A stretch of DNA of 64,000 nucleotides from Bemisia tabaci. Lineage: Eukaryota > Arthropoda > Insecta > Hemiptera > Aleyrodidae. The translations under genes were made by a program, and so were the position numbers. Every line of letters starts with the position of its first letter. Within the stretch, counting starts at the first letter, position 1. Positions 23,946-35,300 of this stretch are shown in pieces. The notes under the pieces are model-generated. The model was not told the DNA's origin. It worked only from the letters and a program-made list of their open reading frames with translations, and made no database searches. The DNA lies in the NCBI RefSeq assembly GCF_918797505.1, contig NC_092798.1, forward strand, positions 7,391,501-7,455,500, written 5' to 3'.

Positions 23946-26900
23946 GATGTAGAAATTTTTACATCCAGGAGAGGACAAAATTAGGTCAGAAAAATGAATC
24001 TAAATAAATTAGCATTCAAAAGTAACGCAAGAAATTAAATTGCGAACTCATAGTCGATAGATACAGAACCAACAAAGAGGAAGAGGCAAAAAAAAATTTA
24101 AAAAATAAATTCTACTTAAGACCTAGGTAGAAAGAACTATTTTGGGCATCTTTTGAATTTGCTGAGATTTGAAAAAATTGATAGTGTTGTCATAGTAGAG
24201 CAAATTATACTGCAGAAACAAACTTCACCAATGACGACAGAGAATACAACTTTTTGAATTGACTAATACTGAAAAGCTGGCGCTACAAAGAACAACAAAT
24301 ACATCACGACACCGAATTCTTCCCCTTCAAATTGATGAATTACAAACTGAGAAGGTGAGCAACGATGCAAATTAAATCAGATCCTTTATATTAACGAGAA
24401 AAGTGCATTCTTCTTCTCGAACACACTATCCATTCCAAAACATGGGTTTATAAATTCCTTCAATTTAGAAAGCACTCTGAGCTATTTAAAAAACAAATTT
24501 GTTCACCATTATACAGGGAACTAACCAGGGTAATGACCTTTTACATAAGAAAGACACCACAAAGGAGACCGTCAGACTACTTGGAAGAAATGGTTGAATA
24601 AAATCGAGCCGAGAGAATACAATTAGAAACCCAAATAAGCCCTAGACAACCAGGAAAAAGGCTGAGGTTTTGACAAGAAAACAAATGGAGGAATTGATAT
24701 ACTTGAGATCAATTTATAAATCTAGCATTGGCATTACACACCAAGTAAGCTCACGGATGTTTTAAAAATTTAAAGGAGATTACCAATTTCAACATGAATA
24801 TTTGGAAGAAAAATAGATTTTGATAACTTGACTGTCACAACCGAAAAAACCAAACTGACTATGGAATACTCAAAGATGGATAGAATTTTCACTACATTCG
24901 TGGAACACCAATGATCGATTCCTCTCACCTTTCATAATGATAAAAAAACATAGGTTGGAAGCATACAAGCTGCACATATTAAAACTGATCCCTCCAGTGT
25001 CTCTTAAAACATTGAAGATACCACCATCTCTGAGGAAAATAGCGCTGAAAAATGAACGCTGCTAATAAGTAAGTTAACATGAGTAGCAATATCCATTAAT
25101 CAAAACGTTAAAATTGGAATAAAAAATTAGGGAGAGCAGAAAGAGCAAAGGGATGGTCTGTCTAGGGAAACTTAGAGTAATTGGGGAAAGAAGCCTAAAA
25201 ACCTATTGTCCATAAAATATTTCTTTGTTGTGTCATGACATGAAAATACACAGACAATGAGAGATAAATAGAACAACCCAATCTATAGCCGCAAAATGGC
25301 AACCATTCGAGAATACTTTCAGGAAATTACTTCTATATTAATTAAGACCAACAAGTAGGTGGAAGAAATTACAAAAGGATCAGCGGTGAGTGAAACGGGG
25401 CGTTTTAGCTGAGACAAAATCAATTAAAAACGGCAGACAGTTCTCACTTGCGCAAAAAGAAAAAAAAAAAAAAAACAAAGCAAAATAATTTGACTGAAAA
25501 TAATGATCCACACTGATATACAAAGGCTTTTTCCAAATAATCTCTGCCTGCTTGAAGCAAACAGCTTGCATGATAAGATGAGCATGGTTGTGATGGGAGT
25601 CTCAAGATATTTTAAGATCGTAAAACATTATCAGCACTTGAACGAACTTCAACAGAGTAGTTGACTCTTGCGAGCAGAATTATCAAGTTCACTATTGTTG
25701 TTGTGAATGCTAATATCATTTCACCCTCTGATAAGTAAAATTGAAACTTAAGGAAAGGTTTGAGTTGAACAGTAATTTCTCCTGTTGGGACAAGTTGAAT
25801 TATGTACTTTGAGAGAAAAGATTGAAAGGAAGGTTAGGAATGCTTGGGATGGGAAACGGTTAAATTTGAAACAGAGTGCAAATTGTGACCTTAAATAAAA
25901 TTTTCATTCTTAAGCCTCAGGGACACACGGTGAACTTCAAGAGATGAGTTGTTAAACAGTTAATTTTGATTTATAGATACACTGGATAACGAAGCACACG
26001 GGCTTGACTTTAGAGATAAAATTCTCACAATTGAAAATTATCACAGTGCCTCATCAGAGTAAAATAATTTTCCAGGGGATTTATCTTGGACACGTTAGAG
26101 GATCGAAAATTTTAAGACATAAAAATAAATGCAGAATTTTGCAAAACTTCAGAGTGGAACTGATGACTCAATATGAAGTACCTTGCAATTAAATATCTGG
26201 TAATATTAAAATGTGCCTACTTGTCATACGAATTTGAGGCAAGTGTGTAGGTGCACGAAACCCAGCAAAAATATTTCAAGGACATAGATCACTAATTAAA
26301 TAAGATAAAAATCGAGAGTGAGCAGGCAAAGAAAAAAGCACCACCACCATTTAAATTAGTAAGGAAATTAAGAAGATTGATTTGGCTTAGCACAATGGTA
26401 CACAACTGATCACTCCTGCAACCACATGGATTGCCACATGGCACCGACACTAACACGGAGAAATAAAAATTTGGTCGTCGTCGGAGAGAAATACTTGTCA
26501 CTATGCACTTGAAAAAATTTGGAATTCATCAATTCATCCGAAGAACTTGATGAGGGGCAATAAGATTAAATTGAAAGTCCCGCACTGGACGGGGAACAAA
26601 ACGTGTTTAAATACCACACAATTAGAGCGAAATTGAATATTTTTAAAAATCGACCGAGACATATTTTGGACGTTTAATACTTATTCAAACGCTTCCAGAA
26701 AGTATGGAATATTTCAGAGTAAGAATTAAGAGAAATCCAATTAGGTCTGGAGGCGACGTTTCGACACGAAGAAATCAACCGCACCAAGAAATAAAATTAC
26801 GGAACCAAGGAAGCTGCTTTGGAATTGATTGAATTGATTGAAGTGATAAAGAAGCAACTTCTGCACTAATATTTTCACTGTGGGCTTTTGGTTGATAAGA

Positions 26901-27330
26901 AAAATAATGAAACTTGAAAATACACCACTTGGCCTCAGGGAACTTTCGCAGTAAAGATGGCCTTGAATTAATGCAATTGCACTTCGCGCACTGAAAATGG
27001 AAAATTATACAAGCCGAAAATTAAGAAACAAATATTTCACGAATTTTGAAAGTTAGGAAAAATAATCGGACGCACAGAACACCTTCACAACACCGATGAT
27101 GATAAAATCCGATTCGGTCGACTTGCCCGAATATGTACTTCAGGGTCACATAAATCCATGAGATGGCAAAAATCCACGATTGCAGGAGGCAGATGATGGG
27201 AAAATTTCATTTAATCCCAGTCGAAGAAATTCACGTTGTTCGGTGAAGGTTAGGAGGGAGAGGAAAACCCAGTGTAAATCAAAGTAGAGTGAGGAAAATA
27301 GTGAGATGAAAAATATGGAGCTCAGCTAAC
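23946..27330. other. AT-rich stretch, presumably MXD intron; nothing recognised
   Basis: Long AT-rich DNA with almost no open frames on either strand. It follows MXD coding exon 2 on the minus strand, so it is probably the start of the next intron. I searched by eye for the expected bHLH exon and did not find it. Confidence 0.5.
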
Positions 27331-27594
27331 CTGCTTCCAGGCGTCTTTTTCGTTTTCGGCCTTTTACTAAAGCTTCTGAGATCGTTCGGTATTGGCAAAG
27401 TTGACGCATATCCATGTTCTGCTTCTGGAAAAAAACCAAAAAGGTATTAGAATAATCGGCAATAATAAGGTCGACTCGTAAGGGAAGCCATGTTGACGTG
27501 GAAACACAAAGAAAAATAGCTGAAAAAACACTTGCTCACCTCTTTCTCGTCGTTCTAGATATTCTGCCGCTTGTATCAAAGCTGCAATGGACAT
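27331..27594 (-). CDS. Mxd: MXD (MAD)-family bHLH-Zip repressor, first two coding exons only
   Basis: Exon 1 runs 27594-27540 (MSIAALIQAAEYLERRER, donor AGAG|GTGAGC). Exon 2 runs 27424-27331 (acceptor TTTTTCCAG, then EAEHGYASTLPIPND, donor GCAG|GTTAGC). The joined N-terminus matches the SIN3-interaction helix and the following EAEHGYAS block of vertebrate MXD1-4. MXD proteins pair with MAX in the nucleus, bind E-boxes and recruit SIN3/HDAC to repress MYC targets. Exon 1 ends in phase 1 and exon 2 continues correctly; exon 2 ends in phase 2. The bHLH-leucine zipper exons, which should follow at lower coordinates, were not found, so the gene is partial here. Upstream DNA is CpG- and CCAAT-rich, as expected of a promoter. 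Confidence 0.82.
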
Positions 27595-27639
27595 TTTTTC
27601 ACTAATTTAAATTAAAATCCTAATTTGGACAAAGAAAAT

Positions 27640-27990
27640 TTAGTCTCAACACGCACGCACTACAGGCACCGTTTCCGCCAGATTCACTCCTGAATTTATT
27701 GATGTCAAACAAACTACAAACGTACTGTGCTTACTAACAAACGCGCTCTGAGAGCTCCGCGTCCATTGGCCCATGCGCCGCGAGCTGCATACTCAGCGCC
27801 AATCAGCGCGCGCCTCACAACCCCATGCACTACCTGAGCAGTCACGTGAATTTCATGCCTTGGAACGAAACAAAACAAATAGCATGGGCGCTGTGAGCGA
27901 GAGAGAGCCCTATGTTCGAATTATGATCCTCGCTTGCTCTATCTCCTCCTGCCAGCGTCCTGGTGCTCGAGCTTTTACAATTTCAACTTT
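27640..27990 (-). promoter_or_regulatory. Probable promoter region of the MXD homologue
   Basis: This GC-rich, CpG-containing stretch lies directly upstream of the MXD start codon. It contains CCAAT boxes in both orientations (for example within CGCCAATCAGCGCGCG near 27796 and CCATTGGCCC near 27762). The local composition contrasts with the AT-rich intron. No TATA element was identified. Confidence 0.45.
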
Positions 27991-27999
27991 TCAACTTTG

Positions 28000-29431
28000 A
28001 CAGGATAGTCTCCTCGCAGTCTAATACCAAAATTTCACGTAGATGTGGCACTGATGACCCCTCCAACCCGTACCTTTAGAAACGGGGCACATTTGACCAA
28101 AATTAACAGGAAATTTTTTTGTTTTCGTTTTTTTTTGAAATTTCCAAATAATTATAACGAGGGGAGAAAATGAAAATTGGTTCAGTTTTTTTAGATATTT
28201 TCCTTGGTCCCTCCACTTTTAAAACAATTTCTGCCTTAGTAGTGACACATATTTTTTCGATTTTCGATCTAAATTTCTTCTGGGGCAAACATTTTCTCTT
28301 CCAGTCTGATAAAAAAAAAAAATCAAATTTTGATGGGTGAGAGATCAACAATCTCCCACACATCAGGAAAACCTACTTAGCTTACTTAGCGTTCAAAAAG
28401 CCCTTAATTAGCGCAGCACGCTTCAGGTGTTCGAATTTTTTTTCCAAATTAATTTAAAATTCGCAAAAATAAAAGCGAGTATCTATCACGTAAAGTTATG
28501 AAAAAAACGTTATTAACGTTATTTATCACGTTATTAAAAAAAAATTCCCCTTGTCAAATATTTTTTAATTCACGAACTCTGCTTTTTAATCAAAGCTCAC
28601 CCATACCGCTGTGCCGCCGTCCATGATTATTTTAACTATTAATACGATGGTAAAGTTTAATAAGTATTTTAATTCTGATATTAGCTTACTTCTATAGAAG
28701 TTAAGTAAAGGATCGCAAGAAAGCAGGCAATGCTAAGCGATTCAAGAAAGCCATTGTACTACTTAATGTTGTAAGAGTACCAGCTTTTGTCCCGGCTTGC
28801 ATAAAATCGATTTTCCCGTAAAATTTCCGCGCCAATCAAAACAAAAAAAACTTAACCCCGCAGGTCAACCACGCCAGTGAGTACAAAATCCTCACGAACA
28901 TGACCAACAAAAGCTCATTTCATGGAGTTCATTCAACGGAATTAAAATCATTTACGGAATGGATAGAAATTGTGAAAATTAAGAAATTAAAATTGACTCA
29001 ACTAGATTCTAACACTGAAAGAGGCACCGCTTGCGGAATGTACGTGGAGTCCCAAAGCGGGTGTAGTGTATTTTCGTTGGCGTTTGCGGTTAAGTTGGTG
29101 GTGCTGCGCTGAGCGTTGCTGGCCTTTCGTGATTGGACAGCGAGTACGCGGAGGAATTTTGACGCCACTTTCAAACGATAACGCTCATCTCAACGACCGC
29201 GTCTCGGTCCTCTTCCACCCCCTCCTCCCCCTCTGGGTAAGTTCAACTTCCTTGGCTCCCTGCGGTTATTACGGTTGTCCAGTGGTTCTCATGTGTGGAG
29301 GTGTGTTTTTATGATACTCGCCAGGATTCAAGTTTGGTTGAATGGTTGCCTTTCACTAAACTTGCTTTGTTCAAATCCAACTTTCAGTTTTGGAAGTTTC
29401 TCGGAGAACATGCTTAAATAAGTGGAAATGA
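28000..29431. other. No gene recognised
   Basis: AT-rich DNA with a GC-richer patch near 29050-29280. Short plus-strand frames (28900-29112 and 29066-29314) show no recognisable domain. Confidence 0.5.
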
Positions 29432-29766
29432 CCCAAGTAGCATTTTTAAACGGAAAAATCGCAATATATAGAAATTAAGTTACGATTTTTTTGCGATAAA
29501 ATCGCTAGGATCATCACCAGTTGAGGGATTGTCCTCGATATTATAGCAATTTTATCTTGGTAAAATCGCGTTCGATAAAATCGAAATTTTTTCTCAATGT
29601 ATCGCGATTTTTTGTTCGATAGTACTGCGATACATTGCCGTCAATAAAATTGCGATTATATTGAAAATTTATGTGATGAAATCGCAATATGTCGCAATTT
29701 TTTCATCCGATAATGTTGCAATAATTTGACGCCGATAAAATCGCAACTTATTGCGATCACTGCTCC
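29432..29766 (+). repeat. CGATAAAATCG-rich dispersed element, copy 1
   Basis: It starts CAAGTAGCATTTTTAAACGG and ends TTGCGATCACTGCTC. The interior is a string of short degenerate palindromic phrases such as GCGATAAAATCGC, TATCGCGATTTTT and CGATAAAATTGCGA. The same element is present in reverse orientation at 59136-59470 with the same two ends. Confidence 0.7.
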
Positions 29767-30129
29767 TTGAGAAAGAGTCAAAAGATTGAAATACATCAAT
29801 GGCCACATGCAGCACGAAACAACGTATCTCCATAGCGATGTTTCGAAGTTTCCGCTTCTATTTTATTTTTCCGAGGAGAAACAAGCCAACTTTGTAGCTT
29901 GAACTTTGAGGAGAATATCCTGCTAGCAGAGAGGAAAAATAAAGGAGGTTTTAAAGAATTACGTTGACTAAGTTTCCAAAGTAAAAATAAAGTGTGGCAG
30001 AAAATCTGCGACATCGAAATGGCGATACGTCGTTTCACACTTTGGCCATATTGATAATCGATTGTGCGTATAATAGTATAGCTGCTAGACTTGTTTGAAG
30101 GTCCAGAGATTCGGAAGTATTCCTTCTCT

Positions 30130-30130
<1 letters not shown>

Positions 30131-30166
<36 letters not shown>
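30131..30166. repeat. Poly-A run of 36 bases
   Basis: An uninterrupted A homopolymer. It could be the tail of an old retrotransposed copy, but no body was recognised beside it. Confidence 0.7.
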
Positions 30167-30170
<4 letters not shown>

Positions 30171-30288
30171 GAAGTATGCATGGCAGAGATTTTGAACAGA
30201 ACTTGCATTTTGTTCAGTATTTGCCCAAAAAAGGGGATATTTAATCGTCTCACTTTCCTCTCATACCTACATGTGAGACATTATTTTT

Positions 30289-30499
30289 CACGGAAAAAAA
30301 TGGATTGCTGATTTAAGAATTGAATTGTTAAAAAATAAGTCCTACATGTTTCAGATGTACATTTTAAAATATTAGAAAGCTAATTTAACCACAAGGAAGG
30401 GTAAATTAGCATTTTTTTACTGTAAAATCTACATTGAAACATGTCAGACACTTTCATAACAACAAAATTGTTAAATCAGCGATTCCGTTCTTTTCCGTG
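30289..30499. repeat. MITE family D, intact copy
   Basis: The left end is CACGGAAAAAAATGGATTGC and the right end is its inverted counterpart, ending TTCTTTTCCGTG. The match extends about 30 bp inward (GCTGATTTAA against TTAAATCAGC). A split copy lies at 19922-21163. Confidence 0.75.
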
Positions 30500-31078
30500 T
30501 TGAAGATCTTCAAAGTAAAGGAGAAAAATGTGAAGTGTCCTTAGTCACTCCACTACCACTGTCCACAGTTTTGGAGGACTTTCAAAAGAATTTTTTGGGT
30601 ATGATGAAAAAAAATGACACATCACACATCATCCTCTCCCGAAAGTTCTTGAAGTTTTTGACAAATATTTTTTTCTTCAAAAAATAAAGATAAAGATCCT
30701 GTGTTATTTCGAGCTAAGCAGAGACAATTTAACACATCACCTAAAAGGTAGGGGAATACTTTGCAGCCCGTATTTCGAATTACAACTCTGACTTGTTCTT
30801 TGAGACAAAAATACCAGAGTACATTCCTTTTGAAGATTCAAAAATTTCAAAGTTTAACAAAATGACTTGAAAATGAGCAGATTGCCTCTCTGAAATGAGC
30901 AGATACTCAACAGGAGTTGGTGATAAAGTTTTGTAAGAATTGGAGAAAAAAGACTTACGTAAATGAATTACGAACCACAGTTGATAAAATTCAAAGGAAA
31001 ATAAAAAGTATTTGAAAAGCAACAATCATGCCTCGATCTGTTCTGCTATTGAGAAGGTTGCTTTAGAAATTATACATA

Positions 31079-32055
31079 GGCTGTCCCAAAAGTACCCGGA
31101 CTGGTTCTGTAACTTCAAAACTACTATAGATAAAGACATGATCTTGGTTTCATTTTAAAGATCAACTCAATACCTATCGATTAAAACCAAGATCAGCGCA
31201 ATCGGATAAAAATTGACCGAGTTATGGCAATTTGAAATCGGTGAGTAAAGTTTACCCCTACGGTTTTTAAGGAAGATATTTCATCGACAATATTGATATC
31301 TAAAAGTATGATCTGGTATTATGTTTTCAGCGAAAAACTTCCATGTGATGCTAGAACAACCTGGCAACATTGCCCTGTGGTGGTCGGCTGTTGCCAGTTG
31401 TCGTTGTCCGCCTTTGAGCCAAGAGTCTAAAGGGCAAGTATCCCGGATCGACCAGGCGCACCCCGAACGGGCGGAATGCCGCACTTGAAAGCTTCGTGGA
31501 TACTCCATCGAGACAAAGCTCAGCCTCACAACTCGAACTTTACACGTGAATTTATGAGTAAAAATGAAGTTGAAACAGTCCTTCATCCTCCTTATTGCCC
31601 TGACTTGGCTCCTTGTGATTTTTGGATGTTTCCTGCGCTTAAGAAGGAGCTTTGCGGGCAAAGATTCGAATTGAGGACCGAAATCCAGAATGTGGTTCAG
31701 AACTTTTTCAACTCCATCCCAGGGGAAGAATTCAGGAAAACAATGTCAGAGAAGTGGCAGTTTAATGGACGGTACTTTGAAAAGCAAAAGGAAGTTATGG
31801 AAGATTCGGAGGAAAGCAGAAACGAAGATTAACTTTTTGAATCCTGGTGAGCGAAAAATCTTCCTTAAAAGCCGTAGGCGTAAATTTTACTCACTGATTT
31901 CATATTGCCATAACTCGGTCAATTTTCATTCGATTTTGCTGATCTGGGTTTTTATCGATATGTATTGAGTTGATCTTTAATATGAAACCAAGATCATGTC
32001 TATTTCTATCGTCTTTGAAGTTACAGAACCAAGTCCGGGTGCTTTTGGGACAGCC
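31079..32055 (+). mobile_element. Mariner-like element with ~190-bp terminal inverted repeats
   Basis: The element is bounded by GGCTGTCCCAAAAG at 31079 and its inverse at 32055, and flanked by TA on both sides (31077-31078 and 32056-32057), the mariner target duplication. The inverted repeats match for roughly 190 bp on each side, far longer than the ~30 bp of typical mariners. At 977 bp it is shorter than an autonomous element, and its transposase is reduced to the C-terminal third, so it is an internally deleted copy. Confidence 0.85.
31476..31832 (+). pseudogene. Mariner transposase, C-terminal remnant
   Basis: The 118-codon frame contains the segment following the second catalytic Asp (LHRDKAQPHNS, usually HDNA in mariners) and the HPPYCPDLAPCDFWMFP block with the third Asp. 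A typical mariner C-terminus with KWQFNGRYF follows. The helix-turn-helix DNA-binding part and first catalytic Asp are missing; the preceding DNA up to the left terminal repeat does not encode them. The protein would be non-functional for transposition. Confidence 0.85.
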
Positions 32056-32307
32056 TATGTACTTAGAGAATTCTACTTTGGAAATCATTTACCATGATAC
32101 CTAAAGTTTTTTGACCACTGCTTTTAGCTCTATTTGGGAACATGAGTAATAAGAATTAGAAATAGATAAAAAAAACAAACATCTTTTATAAAAATAAAAA
32201 CAAAATTGAAATAATAGTTTTACCAGTACAGCTATTCTAGTGATTATCACAATCACATTTTTATACAGAGACAATACAAAATTGGTGCTTCAAAAAGGTT
32301 GAAGCAG

Positions 32308-35300
32308 CTACATTTCAGACACTGGTTCCATATTCAAGCAATTGAGACCGTTTCGGAGAACTTGAAGAGCTGCGCGTACAAGGTAAATACGGGCAAACAT
32401 GGAAGGATATAATTTCGAAGTTTGAGTCTGAAAAATAAGGAGAAATTCTAGTAGGAAATTCAGTAAAACTAAAAGAAAAAATTTAAACAGTAATTAAATG
32501 ATAGAAATAATTAACTGACTGTTAAAATCACTGGGAAAGAATAGTAAAATATGGTTGGTGAAAAAATTTGAAAGAGAACAGTCATATTTTTGAAGACGCT
32601 ATTGAAAAATATTTTTTTTTAATAACAAACTATGTTGTCGTAGGAGGAAAAGAGAAGGCACTCAAAGAAACAAAAACTTTTTTGTAATGGCTGGTGGTAT
32701 TGTATAATCCATCCATTGTGTTGACTGTTTTGACAGACTAATTTCATTTTTTTAAAAGGACTATGAGCTTTCCTTGATTAACTATCCAAGATTGTTTTCT
32801 CTCTCATATGGGCACTGTTCAGTCAGGGTTTCCTAGATGGCAAGAGAAAAATACAGCAGCCCTACGATGAGAAGTTACCTCGTTAATGTGGGCTATCTGC
32901 ATTGTTTTCCTCAGCGATACAAATATGAGAAGATAGGCATTTCTGAAGGGCAGACTTGAGTGCACTCTAAATCTCTGTTATTTTATCTTGAAAAAAAAAG
33001 ATACAGGTTTATTCTTGAAATTGAAAAAGAAAGTTGCATTTTCATCTGTGAATAAAGTATTATTACATGTAGAGGTCAAACTGACAGTTCTACAACTCTT
33101 TCTAGAGGAGGTTTGAATATATGCATGAAAAAATGCATATGTTTCTTACAAGTTACTTTTAGTAATTTTTGTGATACAAATTGTGTTTTGCGTAAAATTT
33201 TAACAAGGATGCTCATAATCGCACCTTGTCTAGTGGTCAATTCTCAATTAATATAATGATTTAGCTACTTTGAGTTTCTGCTGCCTTAAAGGTAACAATG
33301 ACTTTCTGTCAATCAGTCTCAGAAGCTTGTAGCAGCGAATTATGCTACATCAAAAAAGTAGCATTGAATATTCTTACCATTAAAACTCGAGAGCTCCTGT
33401 AGTATTTACTGATGGTGGAAGAAAACTGGGCTAGAAACAGATAAAGCTTGTGGACATGAAATTCCTCTCTATTAGCAAGTTCTAACCAAATTTCTTTTAT
33501 CAACACTGGAAACATCAGTATATAATTGTAAAGTATCACTTTTTCATCCTGAAACAGTCAATCATAACACTTTAATCATTATGAAGAAGCACTATAAAGT
33601 TAAGTTTTCATTTTAAATGGATCCTTAGTGCTGCAGTTGAAAATAAAAAACTCCATACACACATTTCTCTAACTCAACAGCAACCAAAATAACCAACCAG
33701 CAGGGTGACAGTTAAAATTTTGTGGTCGTTGATGGAACGAGGCAAGACTGAGGTGAAACCAAGTCATGCGATTGGTTGCTCGCATTCCTTGTTTTCTTTG
33801 CCGCATCTTGATTGGGCCAGGTGATCGACGAGTTAAGTAAAGGCAACCCTTTGGTCACTGCCTACGAGTCGAGTTGACTTTGCAAGGCGATACCCCAGGC
33901 ATTGTTCAGCCAATCAGCAAATACCATTCCCCCTCTGTATAGCTGCATCATCAGAGCCTACCAAAAATATCGTTTCCAACAGGCCTAATTTTTGGCATTT
34001 TGGAAACGGGTTTCCTTCGTCATTTGGGGTTAAAAAATCCAGAAAATTCTATGAAGCTTAGTTTATTCTGTGCTGCTAGAAAATGAATGTAACAAAATGG
34101 GTGCCACTGACCAACACCACTGATAAAATAATACATTCAATAACTGAAAGATACTTACAGAGCTGGTCAGAAGTGAGAAATCTGTTTCAGAGATCGGTGG
34201 TACCTCTAAACTTTTTTCCTTTACGAATTCGTCAAATTTCTGCAGTATTGCCGTCAACCGGGCATACGTATAAAAAACAAAAACAGCACCTGTAATTCAA
34301 TACACCACATACTAAGTATTACTTATAATAAATATTTATTGTACTGGAATAAATTCCAAATAATGCATTAATTTAAGTACTACGATAAAATCATCAAAAG
34401 ATGAAAACCTGTATGCCCTCGAATTTATCTACCCAATGGACCACTAGACAGGCTAAAATTTTAAGCATTTTGATATAATTATGTTTCTCCTCAAAAATTG
34501 AAAAAGATTGAAGTTAATTCCTGACTTAGATGATAAAAGGAAAAATAATTTAAAAATCATTAGAGAAATTGGTGAGAAAAAGTTTTTGTATAATCCTCAT
34601 ACTATCATTAACTTTCTCAGCTCCAGTAAAGTGATGGACCGCCAAACAAGGCATGAATTTAGACATTTTAATGTATGCTCCTTTGTCTAAATGAAACACA
34701 AGTAGCGTAGTGAAAATTACTAAAATCATCTCTTAACCAAGATATTAACGTTTGTATTCAGTGCTGGTCAGGAACAATAGGAATTCTCCGCTTACAAGAA
34801 AAACCAGTGTCTACCTGAATCAGATCGATCCATCATACTTTAAAATTTAGAACCAATATCGGCGAATCATGTTTGAGATACAAGATAGAAACCGTTTTGG
34901 CATTCATCAGTTCCTCTCTTATCTTCGGTATACCAAAAATCTTACCTTTGGTGGACGGATTTCGAGATGTAATACGATCAGCATCAATGTTCAGATAAAC
35001 AGGCATACTAAGTTTGGTCGTTAAGAGATCAAAAGATATACAAGCGTCGACAATTCTTGAAATTTTTGAACTATCATCATTCTTAAACTCATCATCTCTC
35101 TTGACGTCCTTTTCCCTGAGTCTGAAACAAATTTGTAAGATATTGAAATTTTCACAGGCTGCTGGTTGCATTTTGTCTTGATTTTTAAAAGAAGCGAGTA
35201 AAAAAAGAAGTGAGAGGGTAATGCTTAGCAGTGGGGTTGTTGTGTGAATTTTTTTAAATTCAGTTTCTAAAACTCATAGGTGTGGTGATTATGCTTAAAA

